DNA from: Pseudomonas gingeri
GTDB lineage: Bacteria > Pseudomonadota > Gammaproteobacteria > Pseudomonadales > Pseudomonadaceae
DNA length: 64,000 bases
NCBI RefSeq assembly: GCF_013385635.1
Contig: NZ_JACAPR010000044.1
Location: 1 to 64,000 of the forward strand
Direction: 5' to 3'
Shown here: positions 53,039 through 61,688 of the stretch, one piece after another
How positions within the stretch are numbered: the stretch's first letter is position 1
How the letters are laid out: every line of letters begins with the position of its first letter
Notes under the pieces: generated by a model
The model's database searches: none
Told to the model about the DNA's origin: nothing
What the model saw: the letters and a program-made list of their open reading frames with translations, nothing else
Position numbers and translations under genes: made by a program

Positions 53039-53857
53039 TTATGGGGTTTCGATACGCCGCTGCAGCAAGTTGATCAGCAGCAACAGGACAAAGGAAACCA
53101 CCAGCATCATTACGCCGATGGAGGTCGCGCCGGTGTAGTCGTACTGGTCGAGCTTGACCATGATCAGCAGCGGCAGGATTTCAGTCTTCATCGGCATGTT
53201 GCCGGCGATGAAGATCACCGAGCCGTACTCGCCGACGCCACGGGCAAAGGCCAGGGCGAAGCCGGTCAACCAGGCGGGCAGCAGCGCCGGCACGAGGATA
53301 TGGCGGAACACCTGCAGGGGCTTGGCGCCCAGGCAGGCCGCGGCTTCCTCGACTTCACGGGGAATATCGGCGAGCACCGGCTGTACCGTGCGGACCACGA
53401 ACGGCAGGGTCACGAAGGTCAGCGCCAGGGTGATGCCCAGCGGGGTGTAGGCGATCTTGAAGCCCAGGTCGGCGGCGAACTGCCCGACCAGGCCGGTGGG
53501 CGTGTACAGCGCGGTCAGCGCGATACCGGCGACGGCGGTGGGCAGGGCGAACGGCAGGTCGATCATCGCATCGATGATCTTGCGTCCCGGGAAGGTGTAG
53601 CGCACCAGCACCCAGGCCAGCAGCGTACCGATAATGCCGTTGATGATGGCCGCATACAGCGCGGTGCCGAAGCTCAGCTTCAGGGCCGCGAGCACCCGCG
53701 GTGCGGAAATGATCGCCCAGAACTGTTCCCAGGTGAGTTGGGCGGCGTGCACGAACATCGCCGCCAGCGGTATGAGCACAATCAGGCTGAGGTACACCAA
53801 GGTGTAGCCCAGCGTCAGCCCGAAGCCGGGTATGACGGGGGAGATACGACGTGACAT
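53039..53857 (-). CDS. cysT: sulfate ABC transporter permease CysT
   Basis: A 272-residue permease with six membrane segments. The EAA loop is EVEEAAACLGAKPLQVFRHILVPALLPAWLTGFALAFARGVGEYGSVIFIAGNMP, the CysT/CysU signature. The ATG at 53857 has AAGGACT upstream. The gap to sbp holds a hairpin that may reduce read-through. Confidence 0.93.
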   Translation of the reverse strand: MSRRISPVIPGFGLTLGYTLVYLSLIVLIPLAAMFVHAAQLTWEQFWAIISAPRVLAALKLSFGTALYAAIINGIIGTLLAWVLVRYTFPGRKIIDAMIDLPFALPTAVAGIALTALYTPTGLVGQFAADLGFKIAYTPLGITLALTFVTLPFVVRTVQPVLADIPREVEEAAACLGAKPLQVFRHILVPALLPAWLTGFALAFARGVGEYGSVIFIAGNMPMKTEILPLLIMVKLDQYDYTGATSIGVMMLVVSFVLLLLINLLQRRIETP

Positions 53858-53879
53858 AAAAGTCCTTGGTTGTGACGCA

Positions 53880-53908
53880 CAAAAGCCCCGAATGAAATCC
53901 GGGGCTCC
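53880..53908 (-). terminator. attenuator-like hairpin between sbp and cysT
   Basis: AGCCCCGAATGAAATCCGGGGCT forms a 7-bp GC stem; on the minus strand it is followed by TTTTG. Located 32 bases after the sbp stop, it would lower expression of the permease genes relative to the binding protein, a common arrangement. Confidence 0.7.
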
Positions 53909-53939
53909 GAGCTTGGCTTACTGTAGGTTACCGTTTCAG

Positions 53940-54950
53940 TTACTGGGCCTGGTAGATCTGGTCGAACACGCCACCGTCATTGAAGAATTTCGGTTGCGCC
54001 GACTTCCAGCCGCCGAAGTCCTTGTCGATGGTCACCAGGTCAAGTTTCGGGAACTGCTTCTCGTACTTGGCGGCGACCTTCTCGTCACGTGGACGGTAGA
54101 AGTTCTTCGCGGCGATTTCCTGGCCGGCCGGGCTGTACAGGTGCTTGAGGTATTCGGTGGCGATCTCGGTGTTGCCTTTCTTCTCGGCATTCTTGTCGAC
54201 GACAGCCACCGGCGGTTCGGCGAGGATCGACAGGGAAGGCACGACGATATCGAACTTGTCGGCGCCGCCGTCTTCCTTGAGGGCCAGGAACGCTTCGTTT
54301 TCCCAGGCCAGCAACACGTCGCCCTGACCGTTGTTGACGAAGGTGATGGTCGAGCCACGGGCGCCGGTGTCGAGGATCGGCACGTGCTTGAACAGTTCCT
54401 TCACGTACTCCTGGGCCTTGGCTTCGCTGCCGCCGGCTTTCAGGCCGTAGGCCCAGGCGGCGAGGAAGTTCCAGCGGGCGCCGCCGGAGGTTTTCGGATT
54501 CGGGGTGATGACCGAGACGTCTTTCTTGATCAGGTCGTTCCAGTCCTTGATGCCCTTGGGATTACCCTTGCGCACCAGGAACACGATGGTCGAGGTGTAG
54601 GGGGTGCTGGCGTCCGGCAGGCGCTTCTGCCAGTCCTCGGGCAGGGTCTTGCCGAGCTTGGCGATTTCGTCGATGTCGCCGGCCAGGGCCAGGGTCACCA
54701 CGTCGGCACGCAGGCCGTCGATCACGGCACGGCCCTGCTTGCCGGAACCGCCGTGGGATTGCTGGATCTTCACGTTGTCGCCGGGATGAGCCTGCTTCCA
54801 GAAGCTGGTGAACTCGGCGTTGTAGTCCTGGTACAGCTCACGGGTCGGGTCGTAGGACACGTTGAGCAGTTCATAATCCTTGGCAACAGCGGAACCGGCA
54901 AACACGGCACTGGCGAGCGCGGCCAGGGCGTAACGGCGAATCGACGACAT
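53940..54950 (-). CDS. sbp: sulfate-binding protein Sbp
   Basis: A 336-residue periplasmic binding protein. The signal peptide is MSSIRRYALAALASAVFAGSAVA. Landmarks are LLNVSYDPTRELYQDYN, QSHGGSGKQGRAVIDGL, TPNPKTSGGARWNFLAAW and VDKNA, matching the sulfate-binding family. The start MSSIRR at 54950 has GGAG upstream; the longer frame adds a basic leader. It precedes cysTWA and follows oscA. Confidence 0.93.
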   Translation of the reverse strand: MSSIRRYALAALASAVFAGSAVAKDYELLNVSYDPTRELYQDYNAEFTSFWKQAHPGDNVKIQQSHGGSGKQGRAVIDGLRADVVTLALAGDIDEIAKLGKTLPEDWQKRLPDASTPYTSTIVFLVRKGNPKGIKDWNDLIKKDVSVITPNPKTSGGARWNFLAAWAYGLKAGGSEAKAQEYVKELFKHVPILDTGARGSTITFVNNGQGDVLLAWENEAFLALKEDGGADKFDIVVPSLSILAEPPVAVVDKNAEKKGNTEIATEYLKHLYSPAGQEIAAKNFYRPRDEKVAAKYEKQFPKLDLVTIDKDFGGWKSAQPKFFNDGGVFDQIYQAQ

Positions 54951-55108
54951 GGTGAAGCTCCCGAAATTTTTTGGTGTGTTGGCTTTTTTCTTATGGCGCT
55001 TCAAGCCCGCATTCGTGCTTGAACGCTGCAGTTTTTTCTGGGGGGCATGGATGACGCCCTCCGGTTGACCAGTCGGGCCTCTGACGAACTCAGAGGGTGA
55101 TGCGCAAT

Positions 55109-55291
55109 TCAGCTGGGTTTGTTGCTGGGGTTTTGCAGACGGAACTTTTCCTTGCGTTCGATCTGTACTACCTGAGCGTTGTGGACGGTGATTTCCACCG
55201 CACCAAAACGCAGGTCGCGCAAGGCGCTCTGGATCTCACGCAGGATGGTTGCTTCGTCCTGGCCGTCAACGCTACGCAGAGATGCGCTCAT
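55109..55291 (-). CDS. oscA: sulfur-starvation response protein OscA
   Basis: A 60-residue protein (MSASLRSVDGQDEATILREI...). OscA is a small Pseudomonas protein needed for organosulfur use when chromate imposes oxidative stress and sulfur demand. Its place immediately upstream of sbp-cysTWA is the known arrangement. The ATG at 55291 has AGGAG at 7 bases. The 158-base gap to sbp holds no gene. No catalytic motif is seen. Confidence 0.9.
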   Translation of the reverse strand: MSASLRSVDGQDEATILREIQSALRDLRFGAVEITVHNAQVVQIERKEKFRLQNPSNKPS

Positions 55292-55359
55292 GGTCGTGCT
55301 CCTGAAATAAGGGTTGCCCCGGCAGTGGCGGAACTGCTTATGGCGTGGAGGCAATCTTA

Positions 55360-55425
55360 GACAGGCGAAGTTATTCTTAAAAATACTATTTAAGAATTTT
55401 AATATAACCAAATTGTCATCAGGGG
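55360..55425 (-). promoter_or_regulatory. AT-rich promoter/operator region of oscA-sbp-cysTWA
   Basis: Minus-strand reading gives TATTTTTAAGAATAACTTCG and AATTCTTAAATAG within 50 bases, 70-130 bases before oscA. The TTTAAGAATA core recurs before other sulfur genes in this window. CysB is the expected activator of this operon. Confidence 0.45.
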
Positions 55426-55469
55426 AATATGGAGAGCTGGCCGCCGCTGCGCGTCGGTTCGCCGGCAAG

Positions 55470-55830
55470 CCGGCTCCTACAGGTTCTGGGTGTATGCAGC
55501 TCTCTGGCAGGGCTCAAACCGTGCAGGAGCCGGCTTGCCGGCTCCTGCAGGTTCTGGGTGTACGCAGCTCTCTGGCAGGGCTCAAACCGTGCAGGAGCCG
55601 GCTTGCCGGCTCCTGCAGGTTCTGGGTGTATGCAGCCCTCTGGCACGGCTCGAACCGTGCAGGAGCCGGCTTGCCGGCTCCTGCAGGTTCTGGGTGTACG
55701 CAGCTCTCTGGCACGGCTCGAACCGTGTAGGAGCCGGCTTGCCGGCTCCTGCAGGTTCTGGGTGTATGCAGCCCTCTGGCACGGCTCGAACCGTGTAGGA
55801 GCCGGCTTGCCGGCGATGGCGCCCGATCAG
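55470..55830. repeat. 68-bp tandem array of REP palindromes
   Basis: Five units with an exact 68-base period start at 55470, 55538, 55606, 55674 and 55742. Each has CCGGCTCCTGCAGGTTCTGG, a spacer (CAGCTCTCTGGCA or variant), GTGCAGGAGCCGGCTTG and so on. The facing arms form a GCAGGAGCCGGCTTG / CCGGCTCCTGC hairpin at each junction. Copies differ by a few bases (AGGGCTCAAAC or ACGGCTCGAAC). With the oscA promoter it fills the 551 bases between oscA and the GGDEF/EAL gene; no gene is present. Confidence 0.92.
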
Positions 55831-55842
55831 GCGCCACAAGGC

Positions 55843-57762
55843 TCAGACGATAGACGGCGCTCTCAGCCAATCGAGCTTTTGCGCCGGCATCGGCCGACCG
55901 AACCAGTAGCCCTGTCCCAGATCGCAACTCTGTTCGAGCAGGAACCGCGCCTGTTCCTGCTGTTCGATGCCCTCGGCATGCACCTGCATGCCCATGCTCT
56001 GCGCCAGCGCGATCACCACGCGGACAATCGCCGCATCGTCCTCATCCCACGGCAGGCCGGCGACGAAGCCCTGGTCGATCTTGAGTTTCTGCACCGGCAG
56101 GCGCTTGAGTCGCAGCAACGAGGAATAACCGGTGCCGAAATCGTCGATCGCCAGGCTCACCCCCAGTTCACGCAGGCGATGCAGTTGCTCCAGCGCCACC
56201 TCGGGATCCTCCATCACCGCGCTTTCCGTCACTTCCAGTTCCAGCAGCGCCGGGTCCAGGCCGGTGTCGTCCAGCACCTTCGCCACCTGCTGGTACAGCT
56301 CGCGACGGGCAAACAGCCGGCTGGAGACGTTGACCGCGATAAACGCCAGCGCCACCCCCTCGCTCAGCCACTGGCACATCTGCCGGCAGGCCTGCTCCAT
56401 GACCCAGGCATCGATCTCGGCGATCAGCCCGGTCCGTTCGGCAATCGGGATGAACTCGCCGGGCGACACCAGTCCGCGTTGCGGGTGCTCCCAGCGCACC
56501 AGGGCCTCGACCCCGATCAGCCGGCTGCTGCCGAGCTCGTGCACCGGCTGGTAATAGACCCGCAGCTCATCCTGCTCCAGGGCCCGGCGCAGCTCACTGG
56601 CCATTTCCACCCGGTGCTGGGCGTGGGCCGTCAGTTCCTCGGTGTACAAGGCATAACCTTCACGACCGGCGCTCTTGGCCTTGAACAGGGCCGAGTCGGC
56701 ATTGCGCAGCAACTGTTCGGCATTCAGTGCATCGCTGGGAAACAGGCTGATGCCGATGCTGGCGTTGATGAACAACTGGTGCTCGTCGAACTGGAACGGT
56801 TCCTTCAGGCCTTCGATCACCCGCTGGGCCAGGGCCGCCGCCTGGACCACCTGCGGGCAGTTCTCGGCCAGTACCGCGAATTCGTCACCGCCCAGCCGCG
56901 CCAGAGTGATACCGCCGCCGAACAGGCCTTGCAGGCGCTCGCCCACCGCCTTGAGCAACTGATCGCCGATATTGTGGCCCAGGCTGTCATTGATGATCTT
57001 GAAGTGGTCGAGGTCGATCAGCAGCAAGGCGCAACCGCGCTTGTGCACCTGCGCCGAGGCCAGCGCCTGGGCGGCACGGTCGGAGAACAGCAGGCGATTG
57101 GGCAGGCCGGTCAGCGGGTCGTAGTGCGCCAGCTGGCTCAGCTCGTACTGGGAATCCTTGATCGCACTGATATCGGAAAATACCGCGACATAGTGGCTGA
57201 GCTGGCCCTGGTCGTCGCGGATCGCGCGGATCGTCTGCCACTGCGGGTAGATCTCGCCGCTCTTGCGTCGGTTCCAGATTTCGCCGCTCCATTCGCCACA
57301 ACCCTCCAGCGCCTGGTAGACCTTCTGATAGAAGTCCGCCGAATGCCGGCCGGACTTGAACAGGTTCGGCCGCTCGCCCAGCACCTCGGCCTCCTGGTAA
57401 CCGGTAATCGCGACAAACGCCCGGTTGACGTGGACGATCAGGCCGTCCCTGTCGGTGACCAGCACGCCTTCGCGGGTGCAGTCGAAGACGGCGGCGGCCT
57501 GGCGCAGGCGTTCCCGGTCGCCGGCCGTGGAGGCGCGCTCGGCGGCGGCATGGGCAAAACGCTGGTAACGGGCATGGATAAGGAAAATCAGCACCGCACT
57601 GACACTGACCCACAGGTAACCGCGAATGATCTGCCAGTGTGCCAACTGCTCGGGCTCATCGAAAAAACTGCTCAACAGCTGTTGGCTGAGCTGGATCCAG
57701 AGGATCGACAGCAGCAGGTACAACACGCCCGCCTTCAGAGCATTGCGGTATGAAGTTGCCAT
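55843..57762 (-). CDS. PAS-GGDEF-EAL cyclic-di-GMP protein
   Basis: A 639-residue inner-membrane signalling protein. Two membrane helices (about 8-28 and 45-63) flank a short loop. A PAS domain (about 88-205), a GGDEF domain with intact GGDEF at 291-295 and an EAL domain with EAL at 419-421 follow. The EAL domain also keeps AVNVSSR, DDFGTGYSSL and KLKIDQGFV, so phosphodiesterase activity is likely. It may act as a net phosphodiesterase; P. aeruginosa PA0285 (PipA) has the same neighbours (oscA-sbp on one side, desA on the other). It is divergent from desA. Confidence 0.88.
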   Translation of the reverse strand: MATSYRNALKAGVLYLLLSILWIQLSQQLLSSFFDEPEQLAHWQIIRGYLWVSVSAVLIFLIHARYQRFAHAAAERASTAGDRERLRQAAAVFDCTREGVLVTDRDGLIVHVNRAFVAITGYQEAEVLGERPNLFKSGRHSADFYQKVYQALEGCGEWSGEIWNRRKSGEIYPQWQTIRAIRDDQGQLSHYVAVFSDISAIKDSQYELSQLAHYDPLTGLPNRLLFSDRAAQALASAQVHKRGCALLLIDLDHFKIINDSLGHNIGDQLLKAVGERLQGLFGGGITLARLGGDEFAVLAENCPQVVQAAALAQRVIEGLKEPFQFDEHQLFINASIGISLFPSDALNAEQLLRNADSALFKAKSAGREGYALYTEELTAHAQHRVEMASELRRALEQDELRVYYQPVHELGSSRLIGVEALVRWEHPQRGLVSPGEFIPIAERTGLIAEIDAWVMEQACRQMCQWLSEGVALAFIAVNVSSRLFARRELYQQVAKVLDDTGLDPALLELEVTESAVMEDPEVALEQLHRLRELGVSLAIDDFGTGYSSLLRLKRLPVQKLKIDQGFVAGLPWDEDDAAIVRVVIALAQSMGMQVHAEGIEQQEQARFLLEQSCDLGQGYWFGRPMPAQKLDWLRAPSIV

Positions 57763-57929
57763 AAACGGTGCTAATTCCCTCTAGAAATGCCAAATTGCCC
57801 TACAAATCGGCCGGAATTATAGAGTAAGAAACATCCGGCCACTCTTATCTGAAACAGCGACTGGTTTTCTCTGGTGGCTCGGTGATAATGCGCTGGCTGT
57901 TCTTTACTTTATCGAGGGCCATACAGCCT

Positions 57930-59114
57930 ATGTGGTACAACGGTTTTCTTGACCTGTCAGCCTGGCAACTGGTGGCAGTCACTCTGTTGATGACCCACGT
58001 GACCATTGTCGGCGTCACGGTCTATCTACACCGCTATTCGGCTCATCGCTCCCTGGAGCTGAATGCCGGCCTCAAGCACTTCTTCCGTTTCTGGCTGTGG
58101 CTGACCACGGCCCAGAATACCCGCGAGTGGACCGCCATCCACCGTAAACATCACGCAAAATGTGAAACCGTCGACGATCCCCACAGCCCGGTGATCCTCG
58201 GCCTGTCCACGGTCCTGCGTACCGGCGCCGAGCTGTACCGCGCCGAGGCGCAGAATGCCGAGACCCTGCGCATCTACGGCAAGAACTGCCCGGAAGACTG
58301 GCTCGAGCGCAACCTCTACTCGCGCTACAAGCTGCTCGGCATCGGCCTGATGGCGGTGATCGACCTGCTGCTGTTCGGCGCCATCGGCATCACCATCTGG
58401 GCGATCCAGATGATGTGGATCCCGTTCTGGGCCGCCGGCGTGATCAACGGCCTGGGCCACGCGGTCGGCTATCGCAACTTCGAATGCCGCGACGCGGCCA
58501 CCAACCTGGTGCCCTGGGGCATCCTGATCGGCGGCGAAGAACTGCACAACAACCACCACACCTACCCCAACTCGGCCAAGCTCTCGGTGAAGAAGTGGGA
58601 GTTCGACCTGGGCTGGGCATGGATCAAGGTCTTCAGTTTCCTGCGCCTGGCCAGGGTGCAACGCGTCGCGCCCATTGCCCACCGAGTCGAAGGCAAGGGT
58701 CACCTGGACATGGACACCGCCATGGCGATCCTCAACAACCGTTTCCAGATCATGGCCCAGTACCGCAAGCTGGTGATCGCCCCGCTGGTGAAACAGGAGC
58801 TGGCCAAGGTCGATCATTCGGTCCGTCACCAGTTCCACCGGGCCAAGCGCCTGCTGTCACGGGAAACCAGCCTGCTCAGCGACAAGCACCAGCTGCGCAT
58901 CGAAACCATGCTGGCACACAGCCAGGCGCTCAAGGTAATTTACGAGAAACGCCTGGCCCTGCAACAGATCTGGGTCAAGACCAGCTCGAATGGTCACGAT
59001 ATGCTGGCGGCGATCAAGGACTGGGTCCACGAAGCCGAGGCCAGCGGCATCCAGTCGCTGCGTGAATTCGCCAACCAGCTGAAAACCTACTCGCTGCGTC
59101 CGTCCGTCGCCTGA
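57930..59114 (+). CDS. desA: phospholipid delta-9 fatty acid desaturase DesA
   Basis: A 394-residue integral membrane di-iron desaturase that introduces a double bond into acyl chains of membrane phospholipids. The histidine boxes are HRYSAH, HRKHH and HNNHH. The sequence from MWYNGFLDL onward matches P. aeruginosa DesA in length (394) and in wording as I recall it. An upstream ATG (57882) would add 16 residues. It is divergent from the GGDEF/EAL gene. Confidence 0.92.
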   Translation: MWYNGFLDLSAWQLVAVTLLMTHVTIVGVTVYLHRYSAHRSLELNAGLKHFFRFWLWLTTAQNTREWTAIHRKHHAKCETVDDPHSPVILGLSTVLRTGAELYRAEAQNAETLRIYGKNCPEDWLERNLYSRYKLLGIGLMAVIDLLLFGAIGITIWAIQMMWIPFWAAGVINGLGHAVGYRNFECRDAATNLVPWGILIGGEELHNNHHTYPNSAKLSVKKWEFDLGWAWIKVFSFLRLARVQRVAPIAHRVEGKGHLDMDTAMAILNNRFQIMAQYRKLVIAPLVKQELAKVDHSVRHQFHRAKRLLSRETSLLSDKHQLRIETMLAHSQALKVIYEKRLALQQIWVKTSSNGHDMLAAIKDWVHEAEASGIQSLREFANQLKTYSLRPSVA

Positions 59115-59125
59115 CACCGTTGATC

Positions 59126-59150
59126 GGCGCACCTCGCCTTGAGGTGCGCC
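59126..59150. terminator. hairpin after desA
   Basis: A perfect 10-bp stem GGCGCACCTC/GAGGTGCGCC with a 5-base loop starts 12 bases after the desA stop. No T-run follows, so it may be only a partial terminator. Confidence 0.5.
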
Positions 59151-59263
59151 GTTCGGAACTTAGCGGCCATTCCCTTATCTCAAAATGCACTTCGCCATCC
59201 CGGCGGGTTGTCGGTGTCGCCGCGCCAGATACTGGCGTGACACACCCTTTGAGATGTGTGCCG

Positions 59264-60253
59264 ATGATCAATAAAAACCCGCGACCGCCTTCCCTCCAAC
59301 AGTGGCCCGAAGCCGCTGAAACCCTGCTCGCCCTGATGCACGCGCAAGGTGAAGTCGCGCGCCTGAGTGAACGCGAACAGCTGTTCAGCTCCCTGCTGGT
59401 CAGCGTCAACGCCGTGTTGTGGGCCTTCGACTGGGAGGCCCGGCAGATGCTCTATGTCAGCCCAGCCTACGAACGCATCTTCGGCCGCTCCGCCGGCCTG
59501 TTGCTGGCCGACTACAACGAATGGCGCGACAGCATCTACCCCGACGACCTCGACTACGCCGAGCGCAGCCTCGCCGAAGTCCTGGAAAAAGGCGCGGTGG
59601 AAGACCGCGAGTACCGCATCATCAGCGCCGACGGCGAGATCCGCTGGCTCAGCGACAAGTGCTTCATCAGCCGCCATGCCGAACCGGGGCAGCGGGTGAT
59701 CGTGGTCGGCATCGCCGAGGACATCACCGAAAAGAAGGCCCTGGAAGACGAACTGCAGCGCCTGGCGACCACCGATGTGCTGACCCGCAGCAGCAACCGC
59801 CGGCACTTTTTCGAATGCGCCCACCGCGAGTTCGAGCAAGCCCGCCTGCAGGACTCGCCGCTGGCCTTCCTGCTGCTGGATATCGATGACTTCAAGTTGA
59901 TCAATGACACCTACGGGCACCCGGAAGGTGACGTGGTCCTCCAGCGCATCGCCGAGACAGGCCGTTCGGCGTTGCGCAGCGGCGATCTGTTCGGCCGTAT
60001 CGGCGGCGAGGAATTCGCCGCGCTGCTGCCCGGCTGCGCGCCGGACATGGCACGACAGATTGCCGAGCGACTGCAACGGGAAATCCAGCGCCTGGCGTTC
60101 AGCCATGACGGCGAGCAGTTCGGTATCACCGTCAGCCAGGGCCTGACCAGCCTGACCCCCGAGGATGAAGCCCTCGACAGCCTGTTCGCCCGGGCGGACG
60201 GCGCGATGTACCAGGCCAAGCGCCAGGGCAAGAATCAGATCGTGCTGGCGTAA
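59264..60253 (+). CDS. PAS-GGDEF diguanylate cyclase
   Basis: A 329-residue cytosolic protein. A PAS domain (about 45-155, PAYERIFGRS, REYRIISADGEIRWLSD) with PAC tail (GIAEDITEKKALEDEL) precedes a GGDEF domain with active GGEEF (247-251). The inhibitory I-site RSGD (238-241) is five residues upstream, so product feedback is expected. I chose MINKNPRPP at 59264; the longer frame runs back through the desA hairpin. It follows desA by 149 bases. Confidence 0.88.
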   Translation: MINKNPRPPSLQQWPEAAETLLALMHAQGEVARLSEREQLFSSLLVSVNAVLWAFDWEARQMLYVSPAYERIFGRSAGLLLADYNEWRDSIYPDDLDYAERSLAEVLEKGAVEDREYRIISADGEIRWLSDKCFISRHAEPGQRVIVVGIAEDITEKKALEDELQRLATTDVLTRSSNRRHFFECAHREFEQARLQDSPLAFLLLDIDDFKLINDTYGHPEGDVVLQRIAETGRSALRSGDLFGRIGGEEFAALLPGCAPDMARQIAERLQREIQRLAFSHDGEQFGITVSQGLTSLTPEDEALDSLFARADGAMYQAKRQGKNQIVLA

Positions 60254-60344
60254 CGAAGATCTCGAGTCCAGCGAGATTTGTGGCGAGCGGGCTTCGCCCC
60301 AAACTTCCTGCAGGATCCCGCATCCAACCTGACCCCAGGGGTCG

Positions 60345-61559
60345 TCAGTTCTTGCGCAATCGCATCAGCTCCGGCAAGCCGATGCGCAGTAGTCGCGCCG
60401 TGCGGCTCTTGGCCAGTTCCTCGACGCCCTCGTTGGGCGTCAGGCGCGCCAGTTGCGCCGACAGGCTCATCACCAGGGCCTCGCGTGAATACACTCCGCC
60501 ACCGAGCTGATAGACCGCCGCAATCAGCTCCCGCAGCTCCAGCGGCAGGCGCCAGCGGGTGCGCAACGCGGAACCGTAGCCGGCGCCGAATTCGTAGAGC
60601 GACTCGCCGATCAGTTCGTCATCCAACTCGCCACCCGCCTGCTGCCATTCCTGCATGCAGCGCAACAGCGCCAGGTCGCCCAGACGGTGCAGCAGGCCCG
60701 CGCAGTAACAGCGCTCCTGATCGAGGTCGAGCAGGCGCGCCAGGGTGCGGCCGTACTCGGCGGTATGCAGCGACAACTCCCAGTAACGTTCGGCGTAATC
60801 GGCCAGCGCGGCATCGCTGAGCTTGGCGCTGCGCTTGAGGCTCAGGCCGAGGATCAGGTTCATGCTTTGCGCCGCACCCAGGCGGTGCAGGGCCTGGGCC
60901 AGGGTCTGCACCGTGCTGCCATGGTGCTGTGCCGCACTGTTGGCGGCGGCGATCAGTACCGCGGTGATCTGCGGATCGGTGCGGATTTCCTGCTCCAGCA
61001 ACTTCAGGTCGAGGCCATTGGGATTGAGGCTGCGCTTGACCGCGACCTGCACGTCGGCCATCAGCGGCGCGCCCTCGGACTCTTCGCGACGGCGTTCAAG
61101 AAAGATTTTCAGGGTCATGCCCGGCGCCAGGGCCGGAATCTCGCAGGACACGTTCTGCCCGGCATCCAGCAGCAGGTCCTGCAGGCGCTGGGTCAGGCTT
61201 TCCATGTTCAGGGGTTTGGTCAGGTAGGCCGTCGGTTGCAGCGCCACGGCTTCACGCACGCTGGCGACGTCATTGCGCGAGCTCAGCAGAATGAACGGCA
61301 ACAATGGATGACGCTTTTTCTGGCGCACGCCGTAGAGCAGGCTCAAGCCGTCGACGCCCGGCAACTCCCGGTCGGCGATCACCAGGTCGAAGGGTTGTTC
61401 ATTGAGCAACTGCAAGGCTTCCTGGCCATCGGCGCACAATGCCAGCCGTGCATCGCAACGCACATTCAACAATACCTGCTTGAGCAGGTCCCGTGACCAA
61501 GGATCCGCCTCGGCAATCAACACACGGGGTACAGCGGGTAAATCCACAGCAGTCATCAA
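60345..61559 (-). CDS. response regulator with HDOD output domain
   Basis: A 404-residue protein. The receiver domain (about 11-135) has the acceptor aspartate D63 in LVIADRELPGVDG, the acidic pair near E17/D19 and the lysine in YLTKPL. A linker of about 40 residues follows. The HDOD domain (about 175-380) has LLEQEIRTDPQITAVLIAAANSAA and the degenerate HD region CAGLLHRLGDLALL. HDOD proteins couple receiver signals to c-di-GMP or stress outputs. No histidine kinase gene is adjacent. Two start codons in tandem (MM) make the first residue uncertain. Confidence 0.83.
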   Translation of the reverse strand: MMTAVDLPAVPRVLIAEADPWSRDLLKQVLLNVRCDARLALCADGQEALQLLNEQPFDLVIADRELPGVDGLSLLYGVRQKKRHPLLPFILLSSRNDVASVREAVALQPTAYLTKPLNMESLTQRLQDLLLDAGQNVSCEIPALAPGMTLKIFLERRREESEGAPLMADVQVAVKRSLNPNGLDLKLLEQEIRTDPQITAVLIAAANSAAQHHGSTVQTLAQALHRLGAAQSMNLILGLSLKRSAKLSDAALADYAERYWELSLHTAEYGRTLARLLDLDQERCYCAGLLHRLGDLALLRCMQEWQQAGGELDDELIGESLYEFGAGYGSALRTRWRLPLELRELIAAVYQLGGGVYSREALVMSLSAQLARLTPNEGVEELAKSRTARLLRIGLPELMRLRKN

Positions 61560-61640
61560 GCTCTCTCCGAGGGCGCTCCTAGCACCTTAGTCAATGCTGA
61601 CCCAGGCATACAGCTAAACGCCACCATTGCGTTCTTTTGA

Positions 61641-61671
61641 CACAAAAAAACCCGCCGAAGCGGGTCTTTCT
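61641..61671 (-). terminator. Rho-independent terminator of gabDT
   Basis: On the minus strand GACCCGC TTCG GCGGGT is followed by TTTTTTTG, starting about 20 bases after the gabT stop. A UUCG-like tetraloop closes the stem. Confidence 0.88.
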
Positions 61672-61688
61672 GTCTATCGCGTCACAAC

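Noticed and set aside
55429..55798. Short frames reading LQVLGV repeats through the REP array
   Set aside because: They only translate the tandem repeat units and have no start context.
55470..55830. Regularly spaced repeats that could suggest a CRISPR array
   Set aside because: The spacers are nearly identical between units and the repeats are REP palindromes. No cas genes are near, so this is a tandem REP array.
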